DNA of 64,000 nt from Puia sp. (GCA_031292515.1 JARLGZ010000098.1:1-64000), one strand, 5' to 3'; shown: positions 1 through 9,394, counted from the first letter of the stretch. The notes: generated by a model not told the origin, from the letters alone. Made by a program: numbers and translations.

Positions 1-95
1 CCCTTACCGGTGGGCAAAATATCGGGTGCTATACGTTGAGCCCATGCATGACCGATGGAGAGGGCAAAGAACATCGCAAGTACGCTTAGTTTCAT
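1..95 (-). CDS. Secreted protein, 5' end only
   Basis: Only the first 31 codons are inside the window; the gene runs off the left edge. The visible N-terminus is a signal peptide: a Lys at position 2, a hydrophobic core (LSVLAMFFALSIG) and an AWAQ cleavage region typical of Bacteroidota, followed by RIAPDILPTGK. The ATG is the complement of 93-95. The product is therefore exported, but its function cannot be read from so little sequence. It is divergent from the kinase that starts at 430. Confidence 0.6.
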   Translation of the reverse strand, partial: MKLSVLAMFFALSIGHAWAQRIAPDILPTGK

Positions 96-429
96 GTCGA
101 ATTGGTTTTAGTATGTCGATGATATTGTGATAATGCTTTAGTTTTGTATATGTCTGTTTTGCCGACGTAAAGATAGGCCATCCTGTCAGATGTTATTCTT
201 TTGGAATTCCCGGGCCCGTATCCCGGCCTTCTCGTATCCCGGTCCGGGCGAACAACACATGCTCCGGGGTTTAATATATAATTACATAAGTGTAAACTAT
301 TAGGAAGGAGTGTTCCGGCGGCTCTGTTTTAGAGGGAATCCTATATTGCTGTAAATTTCAACGCCCTTCACGACGTCGCGCGGTTAAGGATTCAAAAAAA
401 CCCTGATTTAGCATAAAAACAAATGCTGA
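96..429. other. Divergent intergenic region, no gene seen
   Basis: This 334-bp gap separates the leftward secreted-protein gene from the rightward kinase at 430, so promoters for both should lie here. I see no convincing TTTG/TAnnTTTG promoter pair. Two close copies of CGTATCCCGG (around 205-245) form a small GC-rich direct repeat. No reading frame with protein-like character was found. Confidence 0.4.
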
Positions 430-2025
430 ATGAACCCCGTATTAGAATTCTTTGCAAAACTGACCGACAGTTCGGATTGGCCGGCAAAATGGCATTGCGG
501 CCGCTGGACCGAATTTCATGGGTGGCTTTACATCATAAGCGATCTTTTGATATGGTCCGCCTATTTCAGCATCCCGCTGGTGATCATCAAATATCTTTCC
601 CGGAGAAGCGATGTCCGGTTTGTAAAGCTGTATTTTCTTTTTGCGGCGTTTATTTTGGCCTGCGGTGCTACCCATTTTTTGGACGCCCTTGCTTTTTGGA
701 TCCCTGTATACCGACTCAACGCCCTTACCAGGCTGGTAACGGGTATTCTTAGCTGGCTAACCGTATTTTACCTGGTGAAGCTGCTGCCGGATGCCTTCTC
801 GCTAAGATCTCAAAAAGAACTTGAACAGGAGATCGAACATAGGAAAAAAGCAGAGGAAGAAGTGAAGCGGTTGAATACCTTACTGGAACAGCACGTCATC
901 GAACGAACCAAAGAGATTGCGGATTACAAGTACGCCCTCGACGAGTCCTCCATCGTCGCCATTACCGACCAGAAAGGCTTCATCCGCCACGTGAACGACA
1001 ATTTCTGCAGGATATCGAAATACAGCGCCGGGGAATTAATCGGACAGGATCATCGCATCATCAATTCCGGGTATCATCCTGCCGCCTTCATCAAAAATTT
1101 ATGGGTGACCATCGCCAACGGGAGAATATGGAGAGGCGAAATCAGAAACCAGGCAAAGGACGGGTCTTTTTATTGGGTTGACACGACCATCGTACCTTTC
1201 CTGGATGGGGGAGGGAAGCCCTACCAGTATGTCGCCATCCGGGCTGATATCACCGACAGGAAACGGGTGGAGGAACAGCTTCATAAGCTGAATGAAGAAT
1301 TGGAAGACCGGGTCAACCTGCGCACGGATCAACTGGAAATGGCCAACCAGGAAATGGAGGCCTTCACCTATTCCGTTTCTCATGACTTGCGTGCACCGCT
1401 GCGGGGTATCGTCGGGTTCACCTCGATCCTCGAGGAGGAATATAGCAGCAAACTGGATGACGAAGCCAGGCGGATCACATCGGTCATCAAAAAAAATACG
1501 CTGAAGATGGGCCGGCTGATCGATGACCTGCTTGCTTTTTCCCGGATGGGCAGACAGGATCTGTCGAAAGCGGGGATCAATACCCAGACACTGGTAAGAG
1601 AGGTGATCAATGAACTGGCGCCCGCCGATACCCATTCCCATATCACATGGAATATGCAGTCGCTGTCTCCGATCGATGGCGATATCAATACCATACGCCA
1701 GGTATGGATCAATCTTCTCTCGAATGCCATAAAATATTCCCGTGGCAGGGAGAACCCCGAAATCACGATCGGCCACTACGGCAGGAAGGGGCAGATCGTA
1801 TTTTTTGTAAAGGACAATGGGGTCGGTTTTGACAACAAATACCGGGATAAGCTGTTCAAAGTATTTCAGCGTCTGCATAGCGCCGACGAATTCGAAGGCA
1901 CGGGGGTCGGGCTGGCGCTGGTAGAAAAGATTGTCTCCAAACACGGCGGCAAAGTCTGGGCAGAAGCGGTCATCGATGAAGGCGCCTGTTTCTTTTTCTC
2001 AATTCCGGCAAATCAGATGGTATAA
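430..2025 (+). CDS. Ethylene-receptor-like membrane histidine kinase (EBD-PAS-HisKA-HATPase)
   Basis: The 531-residue sensor kinase starts with a three-helix membrane domain (residues about 33-120) that closely resembles the N-terminal domain of plant ethylene receptors such as ETR1. Comparing with ETR1 from memory, Asp25, Tyr32, Ile62, Cys65 and His69 correspond to D38, Y45, I75, C78 and H82, in the motifs SDLLIWSAYFSIP and FILACGATH. A short coiled coil (about 125-160), one PAS/PAC unit (about 160-280), HisKA with phospho-acceptor H318 (SVSHDLRAPLRG), N-box N428, DNGVGFD at 462 and a GTGVGLAL box near 490 follow. The kinase core is of the phytochrome-like type. It probably signals to the CheY-like protein encoded 20 bp downstream. 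Binding of ethylene or copper is inferred from the residues, not shown. The ATG at 423 is in another frame. Confidence 0.85.
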   Translation: MNPVLEFFAKLTDSSDWPAKWHCGRWTEFHGWLYIISDLLIWSAYFSIPLVIIKYLSRRSDVRFVKLYFLFAAFILACGATHFLDALAFWIPVYRLNALTRLVTGILSWLTVFYLVKLLPDAFSLRSQKELEQEIEHRKKAEEEVKRLNTLLEQHVIERTKEIADYKYALDESSIVAITDQKGFIRHVNDNFCRISKYSAGELIGQDHRIINSGYHPAAFIKNLWVTIANGRIWRGEIRNQAKDGSFYWVDTTIVPFLDGGGKPYQYVAIRADITDRKRVEEQLHKLNEELEDRVNLRTDQLEMANQEMEAFTYSVSHDLRAPLRGIVGFTSILEEEYSSKLDDEARRITSVIKKNTLKMGRLIDDLLAFSRMGRQDLSKAGINTQTLVREVINELAPADTHSHITWNMQSLSPIDGDINTIRQVWINLLSNAIKYSRGRENPEITIGHYGRKGQIVFFVKDNGVGFDNKYRDKLFKVFQRLHSADEFEGTGVGLALVEKIVSKHGGKVWAEAVIDEGACFFFSIPANQMV

Positions 2026-2045
2026 CAGATCAAAAGATATTCTGT

Positions 2046-2489
2046 ATGAATCAAAAATCCATTGAAGTATTGCTCGTGGAAGACGATCCCGATGACGCCG
2101 AACTTACCATCCGCGCCTTGAAGAAGCATAACCTGGCCAATCATCTGCTCCATGTCAAAGACGGGGAAGAAGCGCTGAACTTCCTCTTCGCAAAGGGAGC
2201 GTATGAAAAGACGAGGGATCTCGCGTCCCCGCCAAGGATCATATTGCTGGACATACAGATGCCGAAAGTGAACGGCCTGGAAGTCCTGCAACAGGTGAAA
2301 TCGGATCCGCGGACAAAAATGACGCCCGTGGTCGTGCTGACATCTTCAAAGCAGGATCCCGACATCCAGAAATGCTATGCCCTGGGCGCCAACAGTTATA
2401 TCGTAAAACCCGTAAGCTTCGAGAGATTCGCCGATGCGATCAGGGATCTCGGGTACTATTGGCTAATATTAAATACACCGCCTGCTTAA
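2046..2489 (+). CDS. CheY-like single-domain response regulator
   Basis: The 147-residue protein is a lone receiver domain of the phytochrome-partner (Rcp1-like) type. It has the acidic pair EDD at 12-14, phospho-acceptor D69 in LLDIQMP, the switch Thr99 and Lys121 in the IVKP motif. There is no output domain, so it probably acts by phosphotransfer or protein contact. It starts 20 bp after the ethylene-receptor-like kinase and stops 10 bp before the REC-PAS kinase, so the three are probably co-transcribed. The last 15 residues (YYWLILNTPPA) depart slightly from the family pattern. Confidence 0.9.
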   Translation: MNQKSIEVLLVEDDPDDAELTIRALKKHNLANHLLHVKDGEEALNFLFAKGAYEKTRDLASPPRIILLDIQMPKVNGLEVLQQVKSDPRTKMTPVVVLTSSKQDPDIQKCYALGANSYIVKPVSFERFADAIRDLGYYWLILNTPPA

Positions 2490-2499
2490 GTCCAAGAAT

Positions 2500-4314
2500 A
2501 TGCCTGAAACTTTGAAAATCCTGATGCTGGAAGACAATGCCACCGACGCGGAGCTCGTCGAACGCCTGCTAAAGAAAGAAAAGCTGGACTTCGAATTCAG
2601 CCTGGCCATGAACAAGGATACTTTTCTGCGGGCGCTCGATCGGTTCTGTCCAACCGTTATCCTGGCGGATAACTCGCTGCCTCAGTTCAATGCAAAAGAG
2701 GCCCTTGAAATCGTCAACGGACGGTCGCGTCATATCCCTTTTATCCTGGTGACAGGCAGCGTATCGGAAGAGTTTGCGGCAAATATCATAAAACTGGGCG
2801 CCGACGACTATATCCTGAAAGACAGGCTGATCAGGTTGCCGGCCGCCATCGATGCAGCCGTAAAACAGCAAAGGGTCGAAATGGAGAAATGGGAGGCCCA
2901 GGAAGAAAGCAGGAAGTTCAGCGAACGGGTACAGACCTTGTCGAAAGCCACAAAGGATGCCATCTGGGACTGGGATCTGCTGACTGACCAGGTATGGTGG
3001 AACGAGAGTTTTTATACCCTGCTGGGATATGATCCGGAACTCCCCGTTCCGGGCGTTTACGAATGGACAAAACACCTGCATGCGGATGACAGGGATAAGG
3101 TGATCGGAAGACTGAGGGATATCCGGAAGAATCTTACCCACTCCTGGGAAGATGAATTCCGCTTCCGGCTGGCCGATGGAAACTACGGAACCATGCTGGG
3201 CCGGGCCTACGTATTAAGGGATGATTCGGGGACACCGGTTCGCGCCATCGGAGCCTTTGTAGACCTGAGCGAACAGAAGAGGCTGCTGAAAGAGATGGAA
3301 GTTTTATCCCTGATTGCCAAAGAGACCGGCAACGCAGTCATCATCTTCGACAAAGGCTCCTGGCATACGACCTGGGTAAATGAAGGCTTTACCCGTCATA
3401 CGGGCTATACCGCTCAGGACATGCGTGGCGGGAATCCGTCAATCCTGCTGAAAGGCCCCGGGACAGACCCGCGGGTCTTCGATGAACTGGTTAGCCGTAT
3501 AGCGGATAGCAAGCCGTACACAGGGGATATCCTCATCTATACGAAGAGCGGGGAGCCGAGATGGCATTATGTCAGCGGGCAGCCTATCTACGATGACCAT
3601 AAAGAAGCCCGGAAATATTTCATCATCTCCACCGATGTTTCCGAACGAAGAAGGATGGAGGAAGAGAGACTGACCGCAAAGATCGAGCAACAGAAAGAAG
3701 TGACCCGCGCCATCCTGCAAACCCAGGAAAGGGAACGCAATCAACTGGGGAGGGAATTGCATGATAATATCAACCAGATACTGGCGTCCGTATACCTGAA
3801 ACTGGGTTTCTACCTGGAAAATCCCGAGGCCAGGCTCCCGCTGATCGAAAGCTGCCGCCAAAGCCTGAAACATGCCATCCAGGAGGCGCGTAACCTCTCC
3901 CACCAGATGGTGATGCCCAGCTTTTCGGAGAAGGATCTCCGTGATGAGCTTTCGATGCTGATCGAAAATTACAGCTACCGGAAAATCGTCCGGCTGCAGA
4001 CCGCCAGCCTGGAGGAGGAGAAGATTTCGGACACCCTCAAAGAGACCCTCTTCCGGATTGTCCAGGAACAATTGAGCAATATCCATAAGCATGCCAACGC
4101 GGAAAAGATTTTTATCCGCCTGCATAGCAATCCCGAAAGCGTCACCCTATTCATAAAAGACAATGGGGTCGGCTTCGATATCCATCAGAACCGGAAAGGG
4201 ATCGGCATCACCAATATTTTCAACCGGGTGCAGTCTTATAACGGTACGACGGATCTCATCTCCAGCCCCGGCAGAGGATGCACACTGGTCGTAAAGATTC
4301 CCCTGCCCCGGTGA
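2500..4314 (+). CDS. REC-PAS-PAS-HisKA_3 histidine kinase
   Basis: The 604-residue cytoplasmic protein begins with a receiver domain (1-125; acidic E11/D12, phospho-acceptor D57 in ILADNSLP, K near 107). Two PAS/PAC units follow (about 140-260 and 275-390), then a NarX/DegS-type dimerisation domain with H421 in ELHDNINQ, and an ATPase domain with DNGVGFD and the glycine box GIGITN. The input receiver suggests it takes phosphate or a signal from the upstream kinase and passes it on. HisKA_3 kinases usually pair with NarL/LuxR-type regulators, but none is encoded next to it. No membrane segment is visible. Confidence 0.88.
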   Translation: MPETLKILMLEDNATDAELVERLLKKEKLDFEFSLAMNKDTFLRALDRFCPTVILADNSLPQFNAKEALEIVNGRSRHIPFILVTGSVSEEFAANIIKLGADDYILKDRLIRLPAAIDAAVKQQRVEMEKWEAQEESRKFSERVQTLSKATKDAIWDWDLLTDQVWWNESFYTLLGYDPELPVPGVYEWTKHLHADDRDKVIGRLRDIRKNLTHSWEDEFRFRLADGNYGTMLGRAYVLRDDSGTPVRAIGAFVDLSEQKRLLKEMEVLSLIAKETGNAVIIFDKGSWHTTWVNEGFTRHTGYTAQDMRGGNPSILLKGPGTDPRVFDELVSRIADSKPYTGDILIYTKSGEPRWHYVSGQPIYDDHKEARKYFIISTDVSERRRMEEERLTAKIEQQKEVTRAILQTQERERNQLGRELHDNINQILASVYLKLGFYLENPEARLPLIESCRQSLKHAIQEARNLSHQMVMPSFSEKDLRDELSMLIENYSYRKIVRLQTASLEEEKISDTLKETLFRIVQEQLSNIHKHANAEKIFIRLHSNPESVTLFIKDNGVGFDIHQNRKGIGITNIFNRVQSYNGTTDLISSPGRGCTLVVKIPLPR

Positions 4315-4482
4315 GGGTGATTGCCTGCCCCGCCAGGGTTATTATTCGCCTCGCAATGGGATCGAAAACCTGTGAATTGTGTAAGGAATTCCCCAAAAGA
4401 GATAACATTTCTACCCATAAATAGGTCCATCTTTATGGGAGTATCGAACAAACCTCCCATAACAGCACTAAAACCACTAAAA

Positions 4483-5229
4483 ATGAACCCCCGCGCAGTC
4501 ATCCTCCGCCGAGCGAAGCTATCCGGCTTTGCGAAGCCGGCAAGCCGTCTGTTTTCTTTCCCGCTCCCCGGCAGGACAGAAGATAAGCCCGCACGATTCG
4601 CATCCACACTGGCGCACGAAGTGAGAAACCCCTTAACCACGATCAATCTTGCCGTGGACATGCTGAACCTTACGGGTATCGACGACGAACAGCGGCAATA
4701 CCTCGAGATCATTATGAGAGGCTCCGGCCGGATCAAAGATCTGATAAACGCCCTTCTCCTGTCGGGGCAGGCCGATGAAGTCATGCCGGAATACTATTCC
4801 CTGCATCGGCTGCTGGAAGAGGTTTTGATCATGGCCACGGACAGGATCGTGCTTAAAAATATAACGGTCCGCAGGGACTATATGGGTGACGACCGCTTCA
4901 TACTGATGGACAAAGAGAAGATGAAGATCGCTTTGACAAATATCGTCGTTAACGCGATCGACGCCATGCCGGAAGAGAGACCCGAATTAAATCTGGTCAC
5001 AAGATCGACAGACGGTCTCTGCATCCTGGAGATCCGTGACAATGGCATAGGCATCAGCAAAGAGAATTTGAAACAGATATTCAACCCCTACTTCACGAAC
5101 AAGCCGGGTGGGATGGGTTTGGGATTGTCCGCTACCATATCTATCCTCCGCGCAAATCATACCAGGGTGGACGTTCAGTCCGAACAAGGCATAGGAACTT
5201 GTTTTGTGCTTTCGTTCGACAGCATGTGA
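4483..5229 (+). CDS. Minimal histidine kinase without a sensor domain
   Basis: The recognisable part is a HisKA domain (TLAHEVRNPLTT) followed by an ATPase domain with DNGIGI and the GGMGLGLS box. From the ATG at 4483 the product is 248 residues and the phospho-acceptor is His45. The frame stays open back to 4321 (with a further ATG at 4435), but those codons look non-coding and include hairpins. There is no PAS, GAF or membrane domain before the HisKA unit, which is unusual for this kinase type, so the gene may have lost its sensory 5' part. The catalytic core is intact and the gene is probably expressed with the preceding cluster. The start is uncertain. Confidence 0.7.
   Translation: MNPRAVILRRAKLSGFAKPASRLFSFPLPGRTEDKPARFASTLAHEVRNPLTTINLAVDMLNLTGIDDEQRQYLEIIMRGSGRIKDLINALLLSGQADEVMPEYYSLHRLLEEVLIMATDRIVLKNITVRRDYMGDDRFILMDKEKMKIALTNIVVNAIDAMPEERPELNLVTRSTDGLCILEIRDNGIGISKENLKQIFNPYFTNKPGGMGLGLSATISILRANHTRVDVQSEQGIGTCFVLSFDSM
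4523..4560 (+). terminator. Hairpin with T-rich tail inside the 5' part of the minimal kinase frame
   Basis: A perfect 7-bp stem, CCGGCTT (4523-4529) and AAGCCGG (4534-4540) with a TGCG loop, is followed after eight bases by TGTTTTCTTTC. It resembles an intrinsic terminator that could end the upstream kinase message. It lies within the open frame of the next kinase, which suggests that frame's 5' end is not typical coding sequence. Confidence 0.35.
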
Positions 5230-5289
5230 CAACCGGATGCCGCTTGAACGATCTGCTATGGCCGGTTGGTCGATGACTGCAAAAAACAC

Positions 5290-6108
5290 TCAGTGAAAGA
5301 AGTAATCGACCGAAACCCCCGCCGTACCGGAATGATAAAAGGGGAGGGCCACCAGACCGGTATCTCTGCGGCCTCGATTGATATCGCCAGCTTTCTTGGT
5401 TCGGACGAGCCTTCTCCGGATGGCAGGATAGATCCAATAAGCCGCCTTCGTGGACAAAATCCCGATACCGGCGCCGGGAAGCAACTCGCTGAACCAATGC
5501 TTGTCGTTATAGAGCCGCAGGTAGCCGGTAGCAATCGCCGCGGCATAACCCCCGATGCCATACCAGGGAGACACCTCTTCATACTCCTGGCGAAGGAACT
5601 CCGCCGCTACGAAGGCGGTTCCGGTATGCCCCGAGGGAAACCCATCATTGCCCGATCCATCGGGTCTCTCCGCCGGGATCGCGTGCTTGAGTACTTCTAT
5701 GGTGATCCCCATCATGGCATTGGCCGCCAGGTAGACGATCGTCCGGTCCCTGAAATTATTTTTCCCCTGTATGCCCACCACGTTGAACAGGTATACGGCA
5801 GCGCCCGGAGCGTACTGGAGATAATTGTCAAGCGGTAACTGCCCGTGCGGACGATCCAGCCAGACCGCTTGCCTGATATGACGGTCTAGCGATTGGAGGG
5901 ACGGATTGTGTAGCGCAACGACGCCATAGGCGATCAGGGCCGAGGGGAGTACAAAAGAACAGACAGTCAATTTGTTTGCTTCCTTTTCCATTTTTACGGC
6001 AGGCTTCCCGACCGGCTTCGGGAAGATTGCCGACACGCTGTCCTGCTGAGCCGCCGGGTGAAGGGTCGACGCCAGACATAACAGCAGCAGCCAGCACTTT
6101 TGGGGCAT
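5290..6108 (-). CDS. PAP2-family membrane phosphatase
   Basis: A type 2 phosphatidic-acid phosphatase family protein with the three classical motifs: KX6RP (KHAIPAERP), PSGH (PSGHTGTAF), and a third block with R, five residues, then H (RLYNDKH). The Asp that usually follows three residues after this His is Glu here (HWFSE). The family removes phosphate from lipid phosphates or undecaprenyl pyrophosphate at the membrane or periplasm. I place the start at 6108 because that ATG begins a clear signal peptide (MPQKCWLLLLCLAS...AAQQ). An in-frame ATG at 6177, 2 bp after the stop of the preceding GNAT gene, would add 23 residues. The downstream kinase gene converges on it. Confidence 0.85.
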   Translation of the reverse strand: MPQKCWLLLLCLASTLHPAAQQDSVSAIFPKPVGKPAVKMEKEANKLTVCSFVLPSALIAYGVVALHNPSLQSLDRHIRQAVWLDRPHGQLPLDNYLQYAPGAAVYLFNVVGIQGKNNFRDRTIVYLAANAMMGITIEVLKHAIPAERPDGSGNDGFPSGHTGTAFVAAEFLRQEYEEVSPWYGIGGYAAAIATGYLRLYNDKHWFSELLPGAGIGILSTKAAYWIYPAIRRRLVRTKKAGDINRGRRDTGLVALPFYHSGTAGVSVDYFFH

Positions 6109-6179
6109 AGCCGGCAAGATAAAACCCAATTCTGTAAAAAAACTGTAATACAGGGATGGCAATCGAAAAAAAGTCATTG

Positions 6180-6629
6180 TCAGGGACTACCCGGAAGGGA
6201 CAACACACAGCCCATCTCTGTATCGTTGATCTCCGCGCCGATGCTCCTGTAAAATTCGATGGCGTTGGTATTCCAGCGGGAGACCAGCCAGCGTACCGAT
6301 TTGCAGCGGTTCTCTTTGGCAAACTCAATCACCGCGAAGAGCAGCCCCTTGCCGATACCATATTTCCGGCTGTCTTCCTGCACGTATAGGTCGTCGAGAT
6401 ATACCGCCCGTCCCGTCCAGGAATAATAGGCGAAGAAAAAGCTGGCGAATCCGGCGATACGACCCTCTTTTTCTGCGACAAAACATTGAAAATAGCGCTC
6501 GTCCTCGCTCAACTCCTCCAACGTGATATGCATTTTCTCCGGCGTCTTCTGAAAGACGGCGAATTCCCTGAATAAATCCAATACGGCCGGGAAGTCCTGT
6601 TTGCTGGCCTTTCTGATGGTGATAGACAT
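6180..6629 (-). CDS. GNAT-family N-acetyltransferase (SSAT/thialysine-like)
   Basis: The 149-residue protein has a single GNAT domain. The acetyl-CoA motif A is LYVQEDSRKYGIGKGLL (R-x-x-G-x-G), and motif B is RWLVSRWNTNAIEFY. The arrangement YLDDLYV...W...N..AI.FY matches diamine (spermidine/spermine) and thialysine acetyltransferases better than ribosomal-protein acetyltransferases. It would transfer acetyl from acetyl-CoA to a small amine in the cytoplasm. It directly precedes the PAP2 gene on the same strand, probably in one transcript. The exact substrate is inferred only from the family. Confidence 0.82.
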   Translation of the reverse strand: MSITIRKASKQDFPAVLDLFREFAVFQKTPEKMHITLEELSEDERYFQCFVAEKEGRIAGFASFFFAYYSWTGRAVYLDDLYVQEDSRKYGIGKGLLFAVIEFAKENRCKSVRWLVSRWNTNAIEFYRSIGAEINDTEMGCVLSLPGSP

Positions 6630-6722
6630 GACTGTGGGGCTATGATGCTTTCCAAATGTATAAAAAGCGTGGAATTTTCCATAAATCTCTGCACTGACCC
6701 GGGCGATAAAACCGGATGGTCG

Positions 6723-9182
6723 TTACTCCGATCTCAGGCTCTTCACCGGGTTTGCCAATGCTGCCTTGATGGCCTGGTAACCGATCGTCAATAAGGCGAT
6801 GACAACAGCAAAGACACCGGCAAATGCGAATACCGTCCAACTAATGGAAATTCTGTTGGCATAGTCCTGCAACCACCTGTTCATAAAATACCAGGCCAAT
6901 GGCGATGCGATCAAAAAAGCGATCAGGATCAGTTTCAAAAAATCCTTTAACAGGAGATGGGTGATACCCAATACAGAGGCGCCGAGCACTTTTCTGATAC
7001 CGATTTCCTTAATCCGGTTGATCGCTGAAAGGGCAGCCAGGCCCAGCAATCCAAGACAAGCCAGAAAGACGGAAATGCCGGCCGCCCATCCGACGATGCC
7101 GCTCCATCTTTGTTCGCTACGGTAGTAATGGTTGATGTCCTCGTCGAGAAAGCTATATCTCATCGGTACACCGGGGGCCGCATGGTCCCAGGCGTTTTTG
7201 ATCACTGACAGCGCTGTTGCGACACTGCCTGCGTTGATCCGGATATAAAAATGGGTATACCCTTTATCGGCTGTAGTTTCAAACAACTGATTTTTTATCC
7301 CTTCGCTTAACGGCCGGTAATAGAAGTTTTTTACAACGCCTATGACATGGGCCGTCGTGCCCTGGAATCTTTTTATTTCCTGTCCGACAGCATTTTGAGC
7401 GGTCCATCCGAAGGCCCGCATCATCGTCTCATTGATGATGACCCGTTTTATTGTATCACCGGCCACAGGCTGTTCAAAGTTGCTTCCGGCTAATAATTGC
7501 ATGCCGAGCACTTTGATGTAGTCGGGGTCCACAATATTTACAGCCGCGGAAAGGCCCTGATCAGAATAACCCAACAGATCCTGGCCGGCGCCCAGCCCGG
7601 CCGCCGCACTCGATACCCCTGCTATTTCCGGGTAAACAAGCAAAGCCTGTTTAAAGGAGGGAAAAACGCTGTTCGGATCGAAATCGGAAGCATCGATAGC
7701 AATAACATTTTCCTTATTGAACCCGGGGCTTTTATTAATCAGGTATTTGGTTTGCTGAAGGATGATGACCGTTGAAATAATCAGCGTAATCGATAAAACA
7801 AACTGAAAAGCGACCAATGATTGGGTAAACAGGTGAGTGCCGCCGATCCGTATCTTACTTTTTAAAACTTCAACGGGTTTGAAATTGGACAATACCAGGG
7901 CAGGATAGCTGCCCGCCAGTAAACCTACTATAAACACCAGGCCGGCCAGCATAAAAATCATTTGCGGATATAATGCTAAAGAAAAGCGCAGGTCCCGCCC
8001 GGACAGTTGATTGAACCAGGGTAAAAGCATGTTTGCCATGAGCAGACCCAGCATAGCGGAAACGATGGATAGCAATAAGGCTTCTGTAAGAAACTGGAAG
8101 ACGATCTGGCGTTTCCCGGCGCCGATCACTTTGCGTACGCCGACTTCCTTACTTCGGCCCGCTGAACGTGCGATGGCGAGAGTCGTAAAATTGATGCAGG
8201 CGATCAGTAGTATACCGCCGGCAATGGCCAGCAATATCCAAATAGCTTTTGGATCGATCACTTCATAATCTGTGAATGCATAACCGTTAAACCAGCTATC
8301 AGTATGGATGTGCAAGAACGGCTGTAATTTTAACGTTACGGGCAGCGTTGGCTTCTTCCAATCGCTTACGCCCATGTCCTTAAACATGCCCGGCGGGGTG
8401 AAAGTACGCAGGAAACGATCCATTTGACCAGCGTCATTTGGCAATTTACTCCCCGGCCTCAATTGTACATAAGTCTGCCTCACCTGCGGATGCCAGTTGT
8501 TTCCTATTGTTAATAAAGATTCTGGCTGATCTTTAATAAAAATAAAATTCCCCAGTACATCGAAGCGAACAGTCGAATTGGCGGGAATATCCCTTGCAAC
8601 AGCCGAAACCCTGAATGGACGGACTGTTGTGCCAAGTTGTATTTCGACAGTCTTCCCCACGACATCATCACTGCCAAACAGCTCCTTTGCCCTGGACTCC
8701 GTTAGTACAATATCGTTCCTGTCATTCAAAGCGCTTGTTTTGCTGCCATATCTGAGCGGGAAATTGAAGACGGAAAAAAATGACTGATCGGCAAAGCCGA
8801 CTTCTGCATGGAGTACTTTATTGCCGGCCCTTACCAGGTTTTGTCCCCAGGGTAACTGTAGTTGCGTATAATTTACCACGTCCGGCAGTTCCTGTTTCAT
8901 CGCTTCGGCCAGGGTCTGCTTCTTAAACGAACTGTAATCCGTGTAATCGATCTCGCGGGAATTTGTCGCATTGCCCCATAAGGATTGATCCCAAACGGCA
9001 TAAACCCTATAGATATCAGGCGCATTTTTATGGAACGTATCGAAACCGAATTCGTTGACGGCAAACAGCAAAAGCAGGCCGAAACAGGCAATGCCCACCG
9101 ATAATCCAAAAACATTGATAAAGGCAAAGACCTTCTGCTTGCGGAGGTTGCGGAGGGCGATTTTGAAATAGCTTGTAAACAT
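6723..9182 (-). CDS. MacB/FtsX-like ABC transporter permease
   Basis: The 819-residue protein has the double architecture common in Bacteroidota. An N-terminal membrane helix (about 20-42) is followed by a periplasmic MacB core, then an FtsX three-helix block (about 310-470). A second core and a second FtsX block (about 700-810, ending with ALANPVKSLRSE) follow. Signature strings include IALRNLRKQKVFAFINVFGLSVGIA and EIGIRKVLGAS (twice in variant form, also EVGVRKVIGAG). Such proteins act in mechanotransmission or export with a separate ATPase. No ATPase gene is adjacent here, which is frequent for this family. The substrate is unknown. It ends 93 bp upstream of the GNAT gene. Confidence 0.9.
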   Translation of the reverse strand: MFTSYFKIALRNLRKQKVFAFINVFGLSVGIACFGLLLLFAVNEFGFDTFHKNAPDIYRVYAVWDQSLWGNATNSREIDYTDYSSFKKQTLAEAMKQELPDVVNYTQLQLPWGQNLVRAGNKVLHAEVGFADQSFFSVFNFPLRYGSKTSALNDRNDIVLTESRAKELFGSDDVVGKTVEIQLGTTVRPFRVSAVARDIPANSTVRFDVLGNFIFIKDQPESLLTIGNNWHPQVRQTYVQLRPGSKLPNDAGQMDRFLRTFTPPGMFKDMGVSDWKKPTLPVTLKLQPFLHIHTDSWFNGYAFTDYEVIDPKAIWILLAIAGGILLIACINFTTLAIARSAGRSKEVGVRKVIGAGKRQIVFQFLTEALLLSIVSAMLGLLMANMLLPWFNQLSGRDLRFSLALYPQMIFMLAGLVFIVGLLAGSYPALVLSNFKPVEVLKSKIRIGGTHLFTQSLVAFQFVLSITLIISTVIILQQTKYLINKSPGFNKENVIAIDASDFDPNSVFPSFKQALLVYPEIAGVSSAAAGLGAGQDLLGYSDQGLSAAVNIVDPDYIKVLGMQLLAGSNFEQPVAGDTIKRVIINETMMRAFGWTAQNAVGQEIKRFQGTTAHVIGVVKNFYYRPLSEGIKNQLFETTADKGYTHFYIRINAGSVATALSVIKNAWDHAAPGVPMRYSFLDEDINHYYRSEQRWSGIVGWAAGISVFLACLGLLGLAALSAINRIKEIGIRKVLGASVLGITHLLLKDFLKLILIAFLIASPLAWYFMNRWLQDYANRISISWTVFAFAGVFAVVIALLTIGYQAIKAALANPVKSLRSE

Positions 9183-9394
9183 AGTGTTACTATTTTTCCG
9201 GTTCCGGTGATTTTTCGTTGAAACAGCGTCGTTCCATTTTCTCCTCCAAGAAGATGCCGGGTTTGCAAATAGCTAATAATCATTAATTTGCGGCGTCTGT
9301 AATACCTGGAATGTCCGGAACCGATACAGACGGGTGTTCATTAATAAACTGTGAAACCCGCTAATTCTTTAAAATTATAATTAGGTTTGAAGCT

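Noticed and set aside
1099-1944. Long open frame on the minus strand opposite the ethylene-receptor-like kinase
   Set aside because: It mirrors the + gene's codon structure and shows no family motifs; shadow frame.
5266-5838. 190-codon plus-strand frame opposite the PAP2 gene
   Set aside because: The minus strand has the complete PAP2 motifs; the plus frame is its shadow.
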